Origin: CAYLRF01 sp964385995 | Lineage (GTDB): Bacteria > Bacillota > Clostridia > Lachnospirales > Lachnospiraceae | Length of the DNA stretch: 64,000 nt | Direction of reading: 5' to 3' | Assembly: GCA_964385995.1 (NCBI GenBank) | Contig: CAYLRF010000002.1 | Location: forward strand, 1 to 64,000 | Shown: piece after piece, positions 34,809-43,246 of the stretch | Layout of the letters: the number at the start of each line of letters is the position of its first letter | Numbering within the stretch: the stretch's first letter is position 1 | The notes under the pieces: model-generated | The model's database searches: none | What the model was told of the DNA's origin: nothing | What the model saw: only the letters and a program-made list of their open reading frames with translations | Made by a program: the position numbers and the translations under genes

Positions 34809-36005
34809 TCAGAAGCCAAACGGCGCGAGACTTCGTTCAAGTATGCCTTTCATCTTCGCGATGGCCATGCCGTAATTAGTCATCGGCACGCCCTCCTCTT
34901 CGGCTTTTCGCAGTCTGTAAGACATCTCGCGGTCATTTAGCATACATCCCCCGCAATGAACGATAAGACGGTACGATTTAAGATCATCCGCAAATCCGCT
35001 CCCGCCCGTAAAATCAAAGGCGATCCTCTTCCCCGTGTAATTTTTTATCCACGCGGGAAGCTTGACCGTGCCTATATCGTCGCATTGGCGGTGATGAGTG
35101 CAGCCTTCCGCTATCAAAACCCTGTCCCCGTCCTTTAGCCTGTCAAGCGCCGCCGCGGCGTGAGCCTGACTTTTAAGATTTCCCTTGTACCGCGACATCA
35201 ATATGGAAAATGAAGTAAGCGCGATATCTTCAGGCACGATCTTCGCGACTTTTTCAAAGACCTGACTGTCGGTGACGACTATCTGCGGCTTTACGCGAAG
35301 ATTTTTCAGCGTCGCCGCAAGCTCGCCGTCTCTTGTTACCGCCGCGACGGCCCCGGCGTCCAGTATGTCGCGCAGAACCTGCTGCTGGGGGAGTATGATC
35401 CTGCCCTTCGGCGCCGCTTTATCTATGGGTATGACAAGAACGACCGTGTCATCCGGTTTTAATAAATCCCCTATCAGCCTTTTCTCTTTGTCCGTATTGA
35501 TGAGAGAAGATATCGTTTCCTTTAAAAGCCCTATATTTTCCCCGGTCTTCGCGCTTACATAGACGATTGGGTCTTTTTTCCCCTCGCCCGAAGAGCGCTG
35601 TGCGTCACAGTCCGTTTTCAGATCGGCCTTATTCATCACGATGACGCGGGGAATATTTTTCTCTTTGATCCGCGCGATCATTTTCTCATCCTCAGCCGTG
35701 ATTCCGACCGAGGCGTCCGCCACATACAGGGCTATGTCACATTTTTCAAGCGTGCGCATGGCGCGGCTTACGCGCATTTGGCCGAGCTTTCCCTCATCGT
35801 CCGTGCCGGGAGTGTCTATGATAACCACGGGTCCCAGCGGCAAAAGCTCCATGGATTTGCTCACGGGATCGGTAGTCGTACCTTTTTCTTCCGATACGAT
35901 GGCCGCGTCCTGCCCCGTTATGGCGTTAATCAGGCTTGATTTGCCGGAATTTCGTCTGCCGAATATGCCGATGTGCGTCCGCTCGGACGACGGAGTCTCA
36001 TTCAT
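34809..36005 (-). CDS. hydF: [FeFe]-hydrogenase maturation GTPase HydF
   Basis: HydF is the scaffold that carries the 2Fe precursor to hydrogenase. Walker A FGRRNSGKSS is near the N-terminus, the NKAD GTPase motif is at about 129, and the C-terminal cluster-binding residues are in EGCTHHRQCDD and HCGGCMLN. I chose ATG 36005 (MNETPSSERTHIGIFG) by comparison with relatives; ATG 36014 adds three residues and neither has a strong ribosome site. It follows hydG by about 40 bases. Confidence 0.95.
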   Translation of the reverse strand: MNETPSSERTHIGIFGRRNSGKSSLINAITGQDAAIVSEEKGTTTDPVSKSMELLPLGPVVIIDTPGTDDEGKLGQMRVSRAMRTLEKCDIALYVADASVGITAEDEKMIARIKEKNIPRVIVMNKADLKTDCDAQRSSGEGKKDPIVYVSAKTGENIGLLKETISSLINTDKEKRLIGDLLKPDDTVVLVIPIDKAAPKGRIILPQQQVLRDILDAGAVAAVTRDGELAATLKNLRVKPQIVVTDSQVFEKVAKIVPEDIALTSFSILMSRYKGNLKSQAHAAAALDRLKDGDRVLIAEGCTHHRQCDDIGTVKLPAWIKNYTGKRIAFDFTGGSGFADDLKSYRLIVHCGGCMLNDREMSYRLRKAEEEGVPMTNYGMAIAKMKGILERSLAPFGF

Positions 36006-36045
36006 ACTGCTCATATGGCTGTAATATCGCTTAAAACGCGCCTTT

Positions 36046-37476
36046 CTAAAATCTGAAGTCCCTCTTTCCCTCCGCCTCTATGGCGTGAAGGTTCCTTATG
36101 ACGATATCTCTCACCTTATCACTCGGTATATTTGAAAGCTCGCTTTGAATCAGCCTCTCGCCCTCCGCCCTCGTCTCATCTGAGGCGCTGTCAATCAGAT
36201 ATTCCTTAAGCGTCATGAGCGCGTTCGGATGACAGCAGTTTTGGATCTGTCCGCTCTTGCACAGCGACATGAACCTGTCTCCCGTGCGCCCCTGCCTGTA
36301 GCACGCGGTGCAAAAGCTCGGCACATACCCGAGTTTCATAAGCCACCTCGTAACCTCATCCAAAGTTCTCGTGTCGCTCACCTCGAACTGCTCGGTGCCT
36401 TCCTCGCTTTCCTTCGTCTCACCCGCGTATCCGCCGACGCTCGTTCTCGAGCCTCCGCTTATCTGCGAGATTCCCAAATGCAGCGCCCTCTCGCGGCAGG
36501 CCTTGCTCTCTCTCGTGGAAATTATCATGCCCGTATACGGCACCGCTATCCTGATACACGCCACGATCTTCGCGAAAATGTCGTCGCTTATCCCGTTTTT
36601 AAAGGCGTTCGCGTCTATGTCGTCCGCGTTTCTGAGCCTCGGCACGCTGACAGTATGCGGGCCGACTCCCCATACCTTCTCCAGATGTTCCGCGTGCATG
36701 AGAAGTCCCGCGAACTCGTATTTGTACTTGTCAAGCCCGAAGAGCACTCCCACTCCCACGTCGTCTATACCGCCCTCCATCGCCCGATCCATCGCCTCGG
36801 TATGATAAGCGTAATCGTGTTTCGGCCCCGTGGGATGAAGAGTCAGGTAGCTCTCTTTATGGTACGTCTCCTGAAACAGTATATATGTGCCTATGCCGGC
36901 GTCTTTAAGCCTGCGGTAATTCTCAACCGTGGTCGCGGCGATATTGACATTTACCCTCCGTATCTCGCCCTTGTTGTGTTTCGTGTTGTATACGGTGTCG
37001 ATACATTCCAGTATGTACTCGATGGGATTGTTCACCGGATCCTCCCCCGCCTCGAGCGCGAGCCTTTTATGTCCCATATCCTCCAGAGCGATGACCTCGC
37101 GCCTTATCTCATCCTGAGTGAGTTTCTTTCGCGGTATATGCCTGTTCGTCGCGTGATACGGACAATAAGTGCAGCCGTTCACGCAGTAATTCGAAAGATA
37201 CAGCGGCGCGAACATGACTATCCTGTTCCCGTAGAAATCCTTCTTTATCTGCTCGGCGAGCGCGTAAATCTCAAGGTTCTTCTCCTCGATCTCACACGCG
37301 AGCAATACGGAGGCTTCCCTGTGACTTAAACCTTTTCTTAACTTCGCCTTTTCGATAAGCTCCGTTATGAGAGGCGCGTTTTTCTTATTTTCCTCGGCGT
37401 ACTTTAAGGTCTCCTCTATCTCCTCGTGGTTTATGAATTCCTCGGCTTTCATCGAGGCCGGATCGTATACGTACAT
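36046..37476 (-). CDS. hydG: [FeFe]-hydrogenase maturase HydG
   Basis: HydG cleaves tyrosine to build the CO and CN ligands of the H-cluster. It has the radical SAM motif CVNGCTYC and the C-terminal auxiliary-cluster motif with CTAC and later cysteines (GQIQNCCHPNA). I start it at ATG 37476 (MYVYDPASMKAEEF), preceded by AGGAGG at nine bases. An upstream GTG (37542) is in frame, but the added 22 residues are encoded by an 18-bp repeat array and look untranslated. HydE is not in the window, nor is the hydrogenase. Confidence 0.95.
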   Translation of the reverse strand: MYVYDPASMKAEEFINHEEIEETLKYAEENKKNAPLITELIEKAKLRKGLSHREASVLLACEIEEKNLEIYALAEQIKKDFYGNRIVMFAPLYLSNYCVNGCTYCPYHATNRHIPRKKLTQDEIRREVIALEDMGHKRLALEAGEDPVNNPIEYILECIDTVYNTKHNKGEIRRVNVNIAATTVENYRRLKDAGIGTYILFQETYHKESYLTLHPTGPKHDYAYHTEAMDRAMEGGIDDVGVGVLFGLDKYKYEFAGLLMHAEHLEKVWGVGPHTVSVPRLRNADDIDANAFKNGISDDIFAKIVACIRIAVPYTGMIISTRESKACRERALHLGISQISGGSRTSVGGYAGETKESEEGTEQFEVSDTRTLDEVTRWLMKLGYVPSFCTACYRQGRTGDRFMSLCKSGQIQNCCHPNALMTLKEYLIDSASDETRAEGERLIQSELSNIPSDKVRDIVIRNLHAIEAEGKRDFRF

Positions 37477-37486
37477 CTTGAGCTTC

Positions 37487-37577
37487 CTCCTGTTTGATAT
37501 TTCACTCCTGTTTGATATTTCACTCCCGTTTAATATTTCCACTCCTGCTTAATATTTCACTCCTGTTTAATAATCCA
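37487..37577. repeat. Five tandem 18-bp units, each with a Shine-Dalgarno-like core, before hydG
   Basis: Units at 37487-37504, 37505-37522, 37523-37541, 37542-37559 and 37560-37577 follow the pattern CTCCTGTTTRATATTTCA. On minus each reads AAACAGGAG or a close variant; the unit next to the gene becomes AGGAGG and serves as the hydG ribosome site. The first two units are identical, suggesting recent expansion. Confidence 0.9.
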
Positions 37578-37616
37578 CGCGGCGGAGTTATTTGCCGCGC
37601 CGGCATCCTCCTCGCG

Positions 37617-38381
37617 TCATAAATGCTCCATTACCTGTCCGATGGGCGCGTGTATGCAAAGCGAAGCCTGCCTATCCCGCCCGGTCTCGCTTTTATTTAT
37701 GACAACGAGATTTTTCCCGTGAAAATAATCTATGAATCCCGCGGCGGGATAAACGACAAGCGACGTGCCTCCTATAATCAGCATGTCAGCCGCGCCGATT
37801 TCGCGCACCGCGGCGCCGACGACATCGTCATCTAAAGGCTCCTCATAAAGAACCACATCGGGCTTTATTATACCACCGCATTCGCAGCGCGGCACGCCTT
37901 CCGAGTTTTTTACGTATGCAGCGTCGTAAAATCTGCCGCATTTAAGGCAGTGGTTTCTGTGGATACTGCCGTGCAGCTCCAGCACATTTTTGCTTCCCGC
38001 CATCTGATGAAGACCGTCGATGTTTTGCGTGACGACAGCCGACAGCTTTCCCTGCTTCTCCAGCCTCGCGATCGCCATGTGCGCCGCGTTCGGGCGTGCG
38101 TCTAAAAACATCATCTTTTCCTTATAAAACTGATAGAAAAACTCCGGTTTTCGCATGAAAAATGTCCGGCTTACTATCTCTTCCGGCGCGTAGGCGTATT
38201 CGCCGCGAAAAATCCCCTTTTCGCTCCTGAAATCCGGTATGCCGCTCTCGGTCGACACTCCCGCTCCCCCGAAAAAGACGATCCTTCGGCTCGCGTCCGT
38301 CATCTCCTTAAGACGTTCTATCTGCTCCGTAAGGCTCGCCTTTTCCGCGTCCGTATATCCGTTCTCTTGGCTGTCCTTCAT
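37617..38381 (-). CDS. cobB: NAD-dependent protein deacylase (sirtuin)
   Basis: A 254-residue Sir2-family enzyme that removes acyl groups from lysine using NAD+. Motifs: GAGVSTESGIPDFRS (NAD pocket), TQNIDGLH with catalytic His in ELHGSIH, and a zinc site CLKC with CEC. The family is clear; preferred acyl group cannot be read. It lies 140 bases upstream of hydG. Confidence 0.95.
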   Translation of the reverse strand: MKDSQENGYTDAEKASLTEQIERLKEMTDASRRIVFFGGAGVSTESGIPDFRSEKGIFRGEYAYAPEEIVSRTFFMRKPEFFYQFYKEKMMFLDARPNAAHMAIARLEKQGKLSAVVTQNIDGLHQMAGSKNVLELHGSIHRNHCLKCGRFYDAAYVKNSEGVPRCECGGIIKPDVVLYEEPLDDDVVGAAVREIGAADMLIIGGTSLVVYPAAGFIDYFHGKNLVVINKSETGRDRQASLCIHAPIGQVMEHL

Positions 38382-38488
38382 AATATCACCGTCCCTCTTA
38401 CGCCTCTTTTCGCTTTCCTTTGCCGCCCGCCGCCTACTATATCACAGTATGTGAGATTTCGTCCATCTTATGACGGCCAAAATTTAGT

Positions 38489-38518
38489 TTGACACCTCCC
38501 CCCGCCGGATGTTATTAT
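38489..38518 (+). promoter_or_regulatory. Sigma-A promoter of tRNA-Leu
   Basis: TTGACA (38489-38494) and TATTAT (38513-38518) with an 18-base spacer, placing the start about 13 bases before the tRNA 5' end. Confidence 0.8.
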
Positions 38519-38537
38519 TTCATGGCGGTTGCGGCGG

Positions 38538-38621
38538 GCGGATATGGCGGAATTGGCAGACGCGCATGGTTCAGGTCCATGTGAACGCAAGTTCATGCAG
38601 GTTCAAGTCCTGTTATCCGCA
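38538..38621 (+). tRNA. tRNA-Leu (CAG)
   Basis: An 84-nt class II tRNA. Acceptor strands GCGGATA/TATCCGC pair fully, anticodon stem CATGG/CCATG encloses TTCAGGT with anticodon CAG, and a long variable arm TGAAC-GCAA-GTTCA marks leucine. T-arm GTTCAAGTC is present, discriminator A, no encoded CCA. Confidence 0.96.
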
Positions 38622-38625
38622 TTTT

Positions 38626-38686
38626 AAAAGCGTTCGGCACACATACCCGTAAAGAAGGGTCTTGACGTGTGGCAGACGCTTTTTTA
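38626..38686 (+). terminator. Terminator of tRNA-Leu
   Basis: A long imperfect stem begins AAAAGCGT and closes with ACGCTTTT, with an inner GCACAC/GTGTG segment and an ACCC/GGGT tip, followed by a T-rich tail. It separates the tRNA from the next gene. Confidence 0.75.
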
Positions 38687-38703
38687 TTTAACGTGAAAAG
38701 GCG

Positions 38704-39951
38704 ATGATGAACATGGAATATCATCTTAAAGAAGCGCTCGGCGACATGATGAAACGCGATGAGCGCGGGATAAATTATATCTACTCCAAGACCTATAACT
38801 ACGTTTATCTGCGGGCGAAAAGCATCTTAAGAAGGGACGAAGACGTACTTCGGCTGACTCGCGACGTTTATCTGCAGATGCTTTCTCATATGCCGGAGAT
38901 AAACGAAGCCAATCTCTACGAGTGGCTCGGAAAATGCACTTACATACTCGGCTGCGGTTATTACAAAAAGAAAAAAGCCAGAGAAGATAAGATCCTCGAT
39001 ATAAACGAAAGTGACTTTAACGCTCACAGGATCGACGATCCCGAGGCCGCGGCCGATATCATAGCCGAAAATCTCGAAAACCTCCCCGACCTTCATCAGG
39101 CGGCTTTCTACGCTTTTTTCTATGATTATATGGATATCGACGCGATCGCCGAAGTGATGGGAGAGACTTGCGGCGCCGTCATAAATTTTCTGAATTATAC
39201 CCGCAGGTATATGGTAAAGGCTCTTGAAAACGAGCGTGAAGAAAACGCGATTCAGGTTTTTTTCTCGATAGAGGCGGCATGTCTTTCGCTTCGCAAGTGG
39301 TCAAACGAACACTGCCTTCCCATCACGAACGCTCAGACGGTATATAACGAACTCTGCGAGGAAGCGGGGATCGATCCGGGACAGATCTCCATGGAGAGAA
39401 AGGACTTCGCAGGCGTGGGATATTCCGTCGTGCGGCACAGACCCGACGATTACGCGCAGCTTGCGGATATGATGCGCCCGTACGGGAAAGAGAAAATAAA
39501 AAGCAGGAACGTCATCATCATAGCCGTAGCCGCGGCCGTCATACTCGCGATCGTTATCGTCGCCGTCGCCTCCTGCCATAAAAAGGACGCAAAAAAAGAG
39601 CAAAAGGATCCGAAGCCGCAGGTTACCGATACGGCCCCTCAGGACGAAGATGAAGAGGGCGCCTCTTCCGACGCCGCGGACCCTTCGGAATACGTGATAC
39701 CCGACAGCGACACGAGGCTTCTTACGAGGCAGGAGCTTGAGATTCTCTCAAAAGAAGACCTGCGCCTTGCCAGAAACGAGATCTTCGCGAGGCACGGCGT
39801 AACCTTCAGCGGTGATCTCGGGGCGTATTTTTCCTCAAAATCATGGTATCATCCCACCGTATCCCTGGATGACTTTTATAACGGGAGCGGATTTTCTTCC
39901 ATAGAGGAAGCGAACGTGTCTTTGATCTTATCCGTAGAGGCGACCAAATGA
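38704..39951 (+). CDS. Membrane-anchored sigma-70-like protein with C-terminal YARHG domain
   Basis: A 415-residue protein of three parts. Residues about 20-175 look like an ECF sigma factor: a region-2-like helix (YNYVYLRAKSILRRDEDVLR, LTRDVYLQML) and a region-4-like helix-turn-helix (DIDAIAEVMGETCGAVI). A single membrane helix spans about 270-290 and an acidic linker about 298-330. The rest is a YARHG domain (LARNEIFARHGVTF at about 355-368), a small extracellular module. So a sigma-like domain faces the cytoplasm and YARHG faces outside. The start is ATG 38704 or 38707; AAAAGG lies just upstream. It overlaps the next gene by 4 bases. Confidence 0.8.
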   Translation: MMNMEYHLKEALGDMMKRDERGINYIYSKTYNYVYLRAKSILRRDEDVLRLTRDVYLQMLSHMPEINEANLYEWLGKCTYILGCGYYKKKKAREDKILDINESDFNAHRIDDPEAAADIIAENLENLPDLHQAAFYAFFYDYMDIDAIAEVMGETCGAVINFLNYTRRYMVKALENEREENAIQVFFSIEAACLSLRKWSNEHCLPITNAQTVYNELCEEAGIDPGQISMERKDFAGVGYSVVRHRPDDYAQLADMMRPYGKEKIKSRNVIIIAVAAAVILAIVIVAVASCHKKDAKKEQKDPKPQVTDTAPQDEDEEGASSDAADPSEYVIPDSDTRLLTRQELEILSKEDLRLARNEIFARHGVTFSGDLGAYFSSKSWYHPTVSLDDFYNGSGFSSIEEANVSLILSVEATK

Positions 39952-40907
39952 AAATAGTTTTTCTCGACGCGAAAACGATAGGCGACGACATCGACCTTTC
40001 GGGTTTTGACGAGCTGGGGGAAGTGGTTAAATACGGTTTTTCCGATCCGGATGAGATACCCTCCCGTCTTAATGACGCGGATGTCGCCGTGTTAAATAAA
40101 GCCCCTATAAACGAGCGCACCGTGGGCGGAGCAAAAAACTTAAAGCTTGTGTGCGTGACAGCCACCGGCACGAATAACCTTGATAAGGATTACCTTGACA
40201 GCCGAGGCATTAAATGGCGCAACGTCACGGGATACTCCACCGAGTCTGTGGCGCAGCATACGTTCGCCATGCTCTTTTATCTGTTGGAAAAACTTCGGTA
40301 TTACGACGATTATGTCAAAGAGGGGAGATATGTAAACGACCGCGTTTTCACGCATTTCGCCGAAAGGTTTGACGAGATAAACGGAAAAACCTGGGGAATC
40401 ATAGGCATGGGCAACATCGGAAGGCGGGTGGCGGATATAGCCGTCTCTTTCGGCGCCGATGTCATCTATTACTCGACCACAGGCAAAAATAACCGACAAA
40501 AATACGAGCGGGTAAGCTTTGACGAACTGCTTTCCCGCTCGGATATCATCTCGGTTCACGCGCCGCTGACCGAAAATACCGAAAATCTCATGAACCGCGA
40601 CGCATTTTCGGCCATGAAAAAATCCGCCCTCTTCTTAAATCTCGGGCGCGGCGCCATAGTCGTCGAAAAAGATCTGGCGGACGCTCTCAGGGAAGGCGAA
40701 ATCGCCGCCGCGGGTCTTGACGTACTGAGAGAAGAGCCCATGAGCCCCGCAAATCCCCTGCTTGCCGTCAAAGACAGCCGCAGGCTTCTTATCACTCCCC
40801 ACATAGCGTGGGCGAGCGTAAAGTCACGTCACCGTCTCATGGATACGGTGTTAAATCAGATCAGGGACTGGATGAATGATCGGATGAATATGTCCCCGCA
40901 AACCTGA
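39948..40907 (+). CDS. D-2-hydroxyacid dehydrogenase
   Basis: A 319-residue NAD-dependent dehydrogenase. The Rossmann motif GIIGMGNIGRRVADIA is at about residue 147 and the catalytic Arg, Glu and His appear in LGRGAIV, REEPM and ITPHIAWAS. Likely substrates are hydroxypyruvate, glycerate or similar 2-keto/2-hydroxy acids; which one cannot be told. It is translationally coupled (ATGA) to the sigma-like/YARHG gene. Confidence 0.93.
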   Translation: MKIVFLDAKTIGDDIDLSGFDELGEVVKYGFSDPDEIPSRLNDADVAVLNKAPINERTVGGAKNLKLVCVTATGTNNLDKDYLDSRGIKWRNVTGYSTESVAQHTFAMLFYLLEKLRYYDDYVKEGRYVNDRVFTHFAERFDEINGKTWGIIGMGNIGRRVADIAVSFGADVIYYSTTGKNNRQKYERVSFDELLSRSDIISVHAPLTENTENLMNRDAFSAMKKSALFLNLGRGAIVVEKDLADALREGEIAAAGLDVLREEPMSPANPLLAVKDSRRLLITPHIAWASVKSRHRLMDTVLNQIRDWMNDRMNMSPQT

Positions 40908-40912
40908 CTTTC

Positions 40913-40951
40913 GCCTTTTAAAAAAGCCTTTTAAAAAAGCGCCCCGCTTTT
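40913..40951. terminator. Bidirectional terminator with duplicated A/T tract
   Basis: AAAAGCG and CGCTTTT form a 7-bp stem with a 3-base loop (40935-40951). On minus the tail is TTTTTTAAAA. The 13-base unit GCCTTTTAAAAAA occurs twice in tandem (40913-40925, 40926-40938). It lies between two convergent genes. Confidence 0.7.
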
Positions 40952-41001
40952 CACGTGACAGACGTAAAAGCCGAGGCGCACGGTATCCCTTTACTTATTC
41001 C

Positions 41002-41568
41002 TTATTCGGCGTCATCCTCGCTCTCTGATTCACAAGCCTCGGCGCCGGCCTCTGCCGCCGTCTCATCGGATCCGGCCTCTTCGCACCCGGCTTCGTCACA
41101 CGCGCCGTCTCCCTCATCCCCGCTTTCGCAGCACTCATCTTCATGAGCCGGTCTTTCAATCTTCATTCCGCAGGTAGGGCAGTAAACCATATCGTCCTTA
41201 AGCTCGCTTTTGCAGTTCGGGCAAATCTCCTCGCCTTTAAGCTCGGCTATCTGCAGCTTGTACTTTTCTATGCTCTCACAGCGGGCGCCGATACTCTCGC
41301 ACAACTCGTCGAAACCGCCCGGATTCTCACTGCCTTCCTTATACTGCTCATAATACTTCTTTCCGATGGCGAGAAGATCGTCTCTGTTGCCCCTCAGAAG
41401 ATTTCGCACGCGGCTTTTAAGCTTCTGAATCTCAACGGTCTGCTCCACTTTTTTCGCCACGACATCGACGGCTTCCTCCGTCTTTTTTGTCACGACCTTC
41501 GCCGTCTCGGAAATCTTCTTTCCGATCTTGTCCGAATTTTCCTTTAAATTATCCATGAACTCCGACAT
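41002..41568 (-). CDS. Zinc-ribbon protein with acidic, cysteine-containing tail
   Basis: A 188-residue protein: an amphipathic, Lys/Glu-rich helical region (about 1-65, likely coiled coil), a zinc ribbon with CPNC and CPTC near residues 116-134, and a tail of about 45 residues rich in Glu, Asp, Ala and Gly with five Cys. No enzyme motif is present. Similar coiled-coil plus zinc-ribbon proteins of unknown role are common in Clostridia. It lies 90 bases downstream of clpX. Confidence 0.8.
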   Translation of the reverse strand: MSEFMDNLKENSDKIGKKISETAKVVTKKTEEAVDVVAKKVEQTVEIQKLKSRVRNLLRGNRDDLLAIGKKYYEQYKEGSENPGGFDELCESIGARCESIEKYKLQIAELKGEEICPNCKSELKDDMVYCPTCGMKIERPAHEDECCESGDEGDGACDEAGCEEAGSDETAAEAGAEACESESEDDAE

Positions 41569-41658
41569 CTTTCATTTCCTCCTTTTTAACTTTCCGTCTA
41601 CGACTTTCCCGCGCGTCATCAGCGCTTTACCAAAGATATTACCGTTAAAAATCATGCC

Positions 41659-43149
41659 TTAAGTATAACCTCTCTTTTGCGGGATGGCAACCTGCATTTG
41701 TCCCCGAAGCGTTATCACGGGGCCTCCCGTGCCCTCCACATAAGCCTTCGTAATCGTCACCTGCCCTATGTTGTCGTCCTTCGGAATCTCATACATTATA
41801 TCAAGCATGAACTCCTCTATGATGGAACGAAGCGCTCTGGCGCCGGTATCCTTTTTTATCGCCTTCTCGGCGATGGCTTCCAGAGCGTCACGGTCAAATT
41901 CAAGTTTTACCCCGTCTAAGGCAAGCAGTTTTTGATATTGCTTTATAATGGCGTTTTTCGGCTCCGTAAGGATACGCACCATCATATCCTTATCAAGACC
42001 CTGAAGCGTGAATATGACGGGAAGCCTTCCGATAAACTCGGGGATCATGCCGAATTTTCTCAAGTCCTCCACCGTCACTTTGGAAAGAATATCCTTTTCG
42101 CCGTCATATTTATCCTTCAGATCGGAGATAAATCCCATCGACGAATGTTTATTTAGGCGTTCTTTTATAATGCCCTCAAGATCGGGAAACGCGCCGCAGC
42201 ATATAAAGAGAATATTCTTTGTGTCGATATTTTGAAGCGGCACCATGGCGTTCTTGCTGTTCGCGCCGACGGGAACCTCCACCACGCTTCCCTCCAGCAG
42301 TTTTAAAAGTCCCTGCTGCACGGATTCCCCGCTCACGTCGCGCTGACTGGTGTTTTGTTTCTTGGCGAGCTTATCGATCTCATCTATGAACACGATGCCT
42401 TTTTCCGCTTTTTCCACGTCGTTGCCTGCGGCGGCAAGAAGCTTTGAGAGCACGCTTTCTATATCGTCGCCTATATACCCCGCTTCCGTAAGCGAAGTCG
42501 CGTCCGCGATGGCGAGCGGCACGTCCAGCAATTTGGCGAGCGTCTTTACGAGATAGGTCTTGCCGCAGCCAGTGGGCCCTATCATGAGCATGTTGGACTT
42601 TTCTATCTCGATATCATCGTCAGCGCTGCCCGCGGCCACCCTTTTGTAATGATTATAGACCGCGACGGACATCGCCTTCTTCGCGTGCTCCTGACCTATC
42701 ACGTACTCATCCAGCTTCGCCTTGATCTTATGCGGCGCCGGCATGTCGCGGATGTTTAAAACGGGTTCCGGCTTTTTCGCGGTGTTTTTTTCTTTCACGG
42801 CGCGGTTTTGACGGTAGGGGCTCATATCCGACATGTTGACAAAATGCACTCCCGGCATATTCAGCATACCGTTCATGTCAACGGGCGGATTCGTTATCAT
42901 GTCAAAGCTCTTATTCATGCAGTCGGTGCAAACGTAAAAACCGTTCGGAAGATTGATGAGCTTTCCGGTGACGCTTTCGGGTCTGTGGCATAAAAAGCAG
43001 ACATGCTCCTTCTTATCCGGCTCGCGCTTCGTTTCATTTTCTTTGCCCGCCTCCGTAGCGGATAAAGCGTCGCGGGCGCCGTCATCTTTTTTGTTTTTCC
43101 CTGTCGTCTCCTCTTCGTCTACTTCCCTGTAATCAATGTCATTTGGCAT
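41659..43149 (-). CDS. clpX: ATP-dependent Clp protease ATP-binding subunit ClpX
   Basis: ClpX unfolds substrates for ClpP. The zinc-binding domain has C51, C54, C74 and C77; Walker A GPTGCGKTYLVKTLA and Walker B IVFIDEIDKLAK follow, with the pore/sensor region RDVSGESVQQGLLKLLEG. At 496 residues it is longer than the usual roughly 420, partly from a charged 48-residue N-terminal extension and a linker before the AAA+ domain. ClpP is not in the window. Confidence 0.96.
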   Translation of the reverse strand: MPNDIDYREVDEEETTGKNKKDDGARDALSATEAGKENETKREPDKKEHVCFLCHRPESVTGKLINLPNGFYVCTDCMNKSFDMITNPPVDMNGMLNMPGVHFVNMSDMSPYRQNRAVKEKNTAKKPEPVLNIRDMPAPHKIKAKLDEYVIGQEHAKKAMSVAVYNHYKRVAAGSADDDIEIEKSNMLMIGPTGCGKTYLVKTLAKLLDVPLAIADATSLTEAGYIGDDIESVLSKLLAAAGNDVEKAEKGIVFIDEIDKLAKKQNTSQRDVSGESVQQGLLKLLEGSVVEVPVGANSKNAMVPLQNIDTKNILFICCGAFPDLEGIIKERLNKHSSMGFISDLKDKYDGEKDILSKVTVEDLRKFGMIPEFIGRLPVIFTLQGLDKDMMVRILTEPKNAIIKQYQKLLALDGVKLEFDRDALEAIAEKAIKKDTGARALRSIIEEFMLDIMYEIPKDDNIGQVTITKAYVEGTGGPVITLRGQMQVAIPQKRGYT

Positions 43150-43246
43150 AATTTCCTCTCTTCCCCGTCGCTTACGTACGGCTAAGACGCATCCCCCGCC
43201 GTCTCATATTATCTGTCACTCTCTTACTTATACGGCCCGAACGTAT

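Noticed and set aside
37487..37577. CRISPR-like or short-repeat array
   Set aside because: Units are contiguous without spacers and no cas genes are present; it is a plain tandem repeat.
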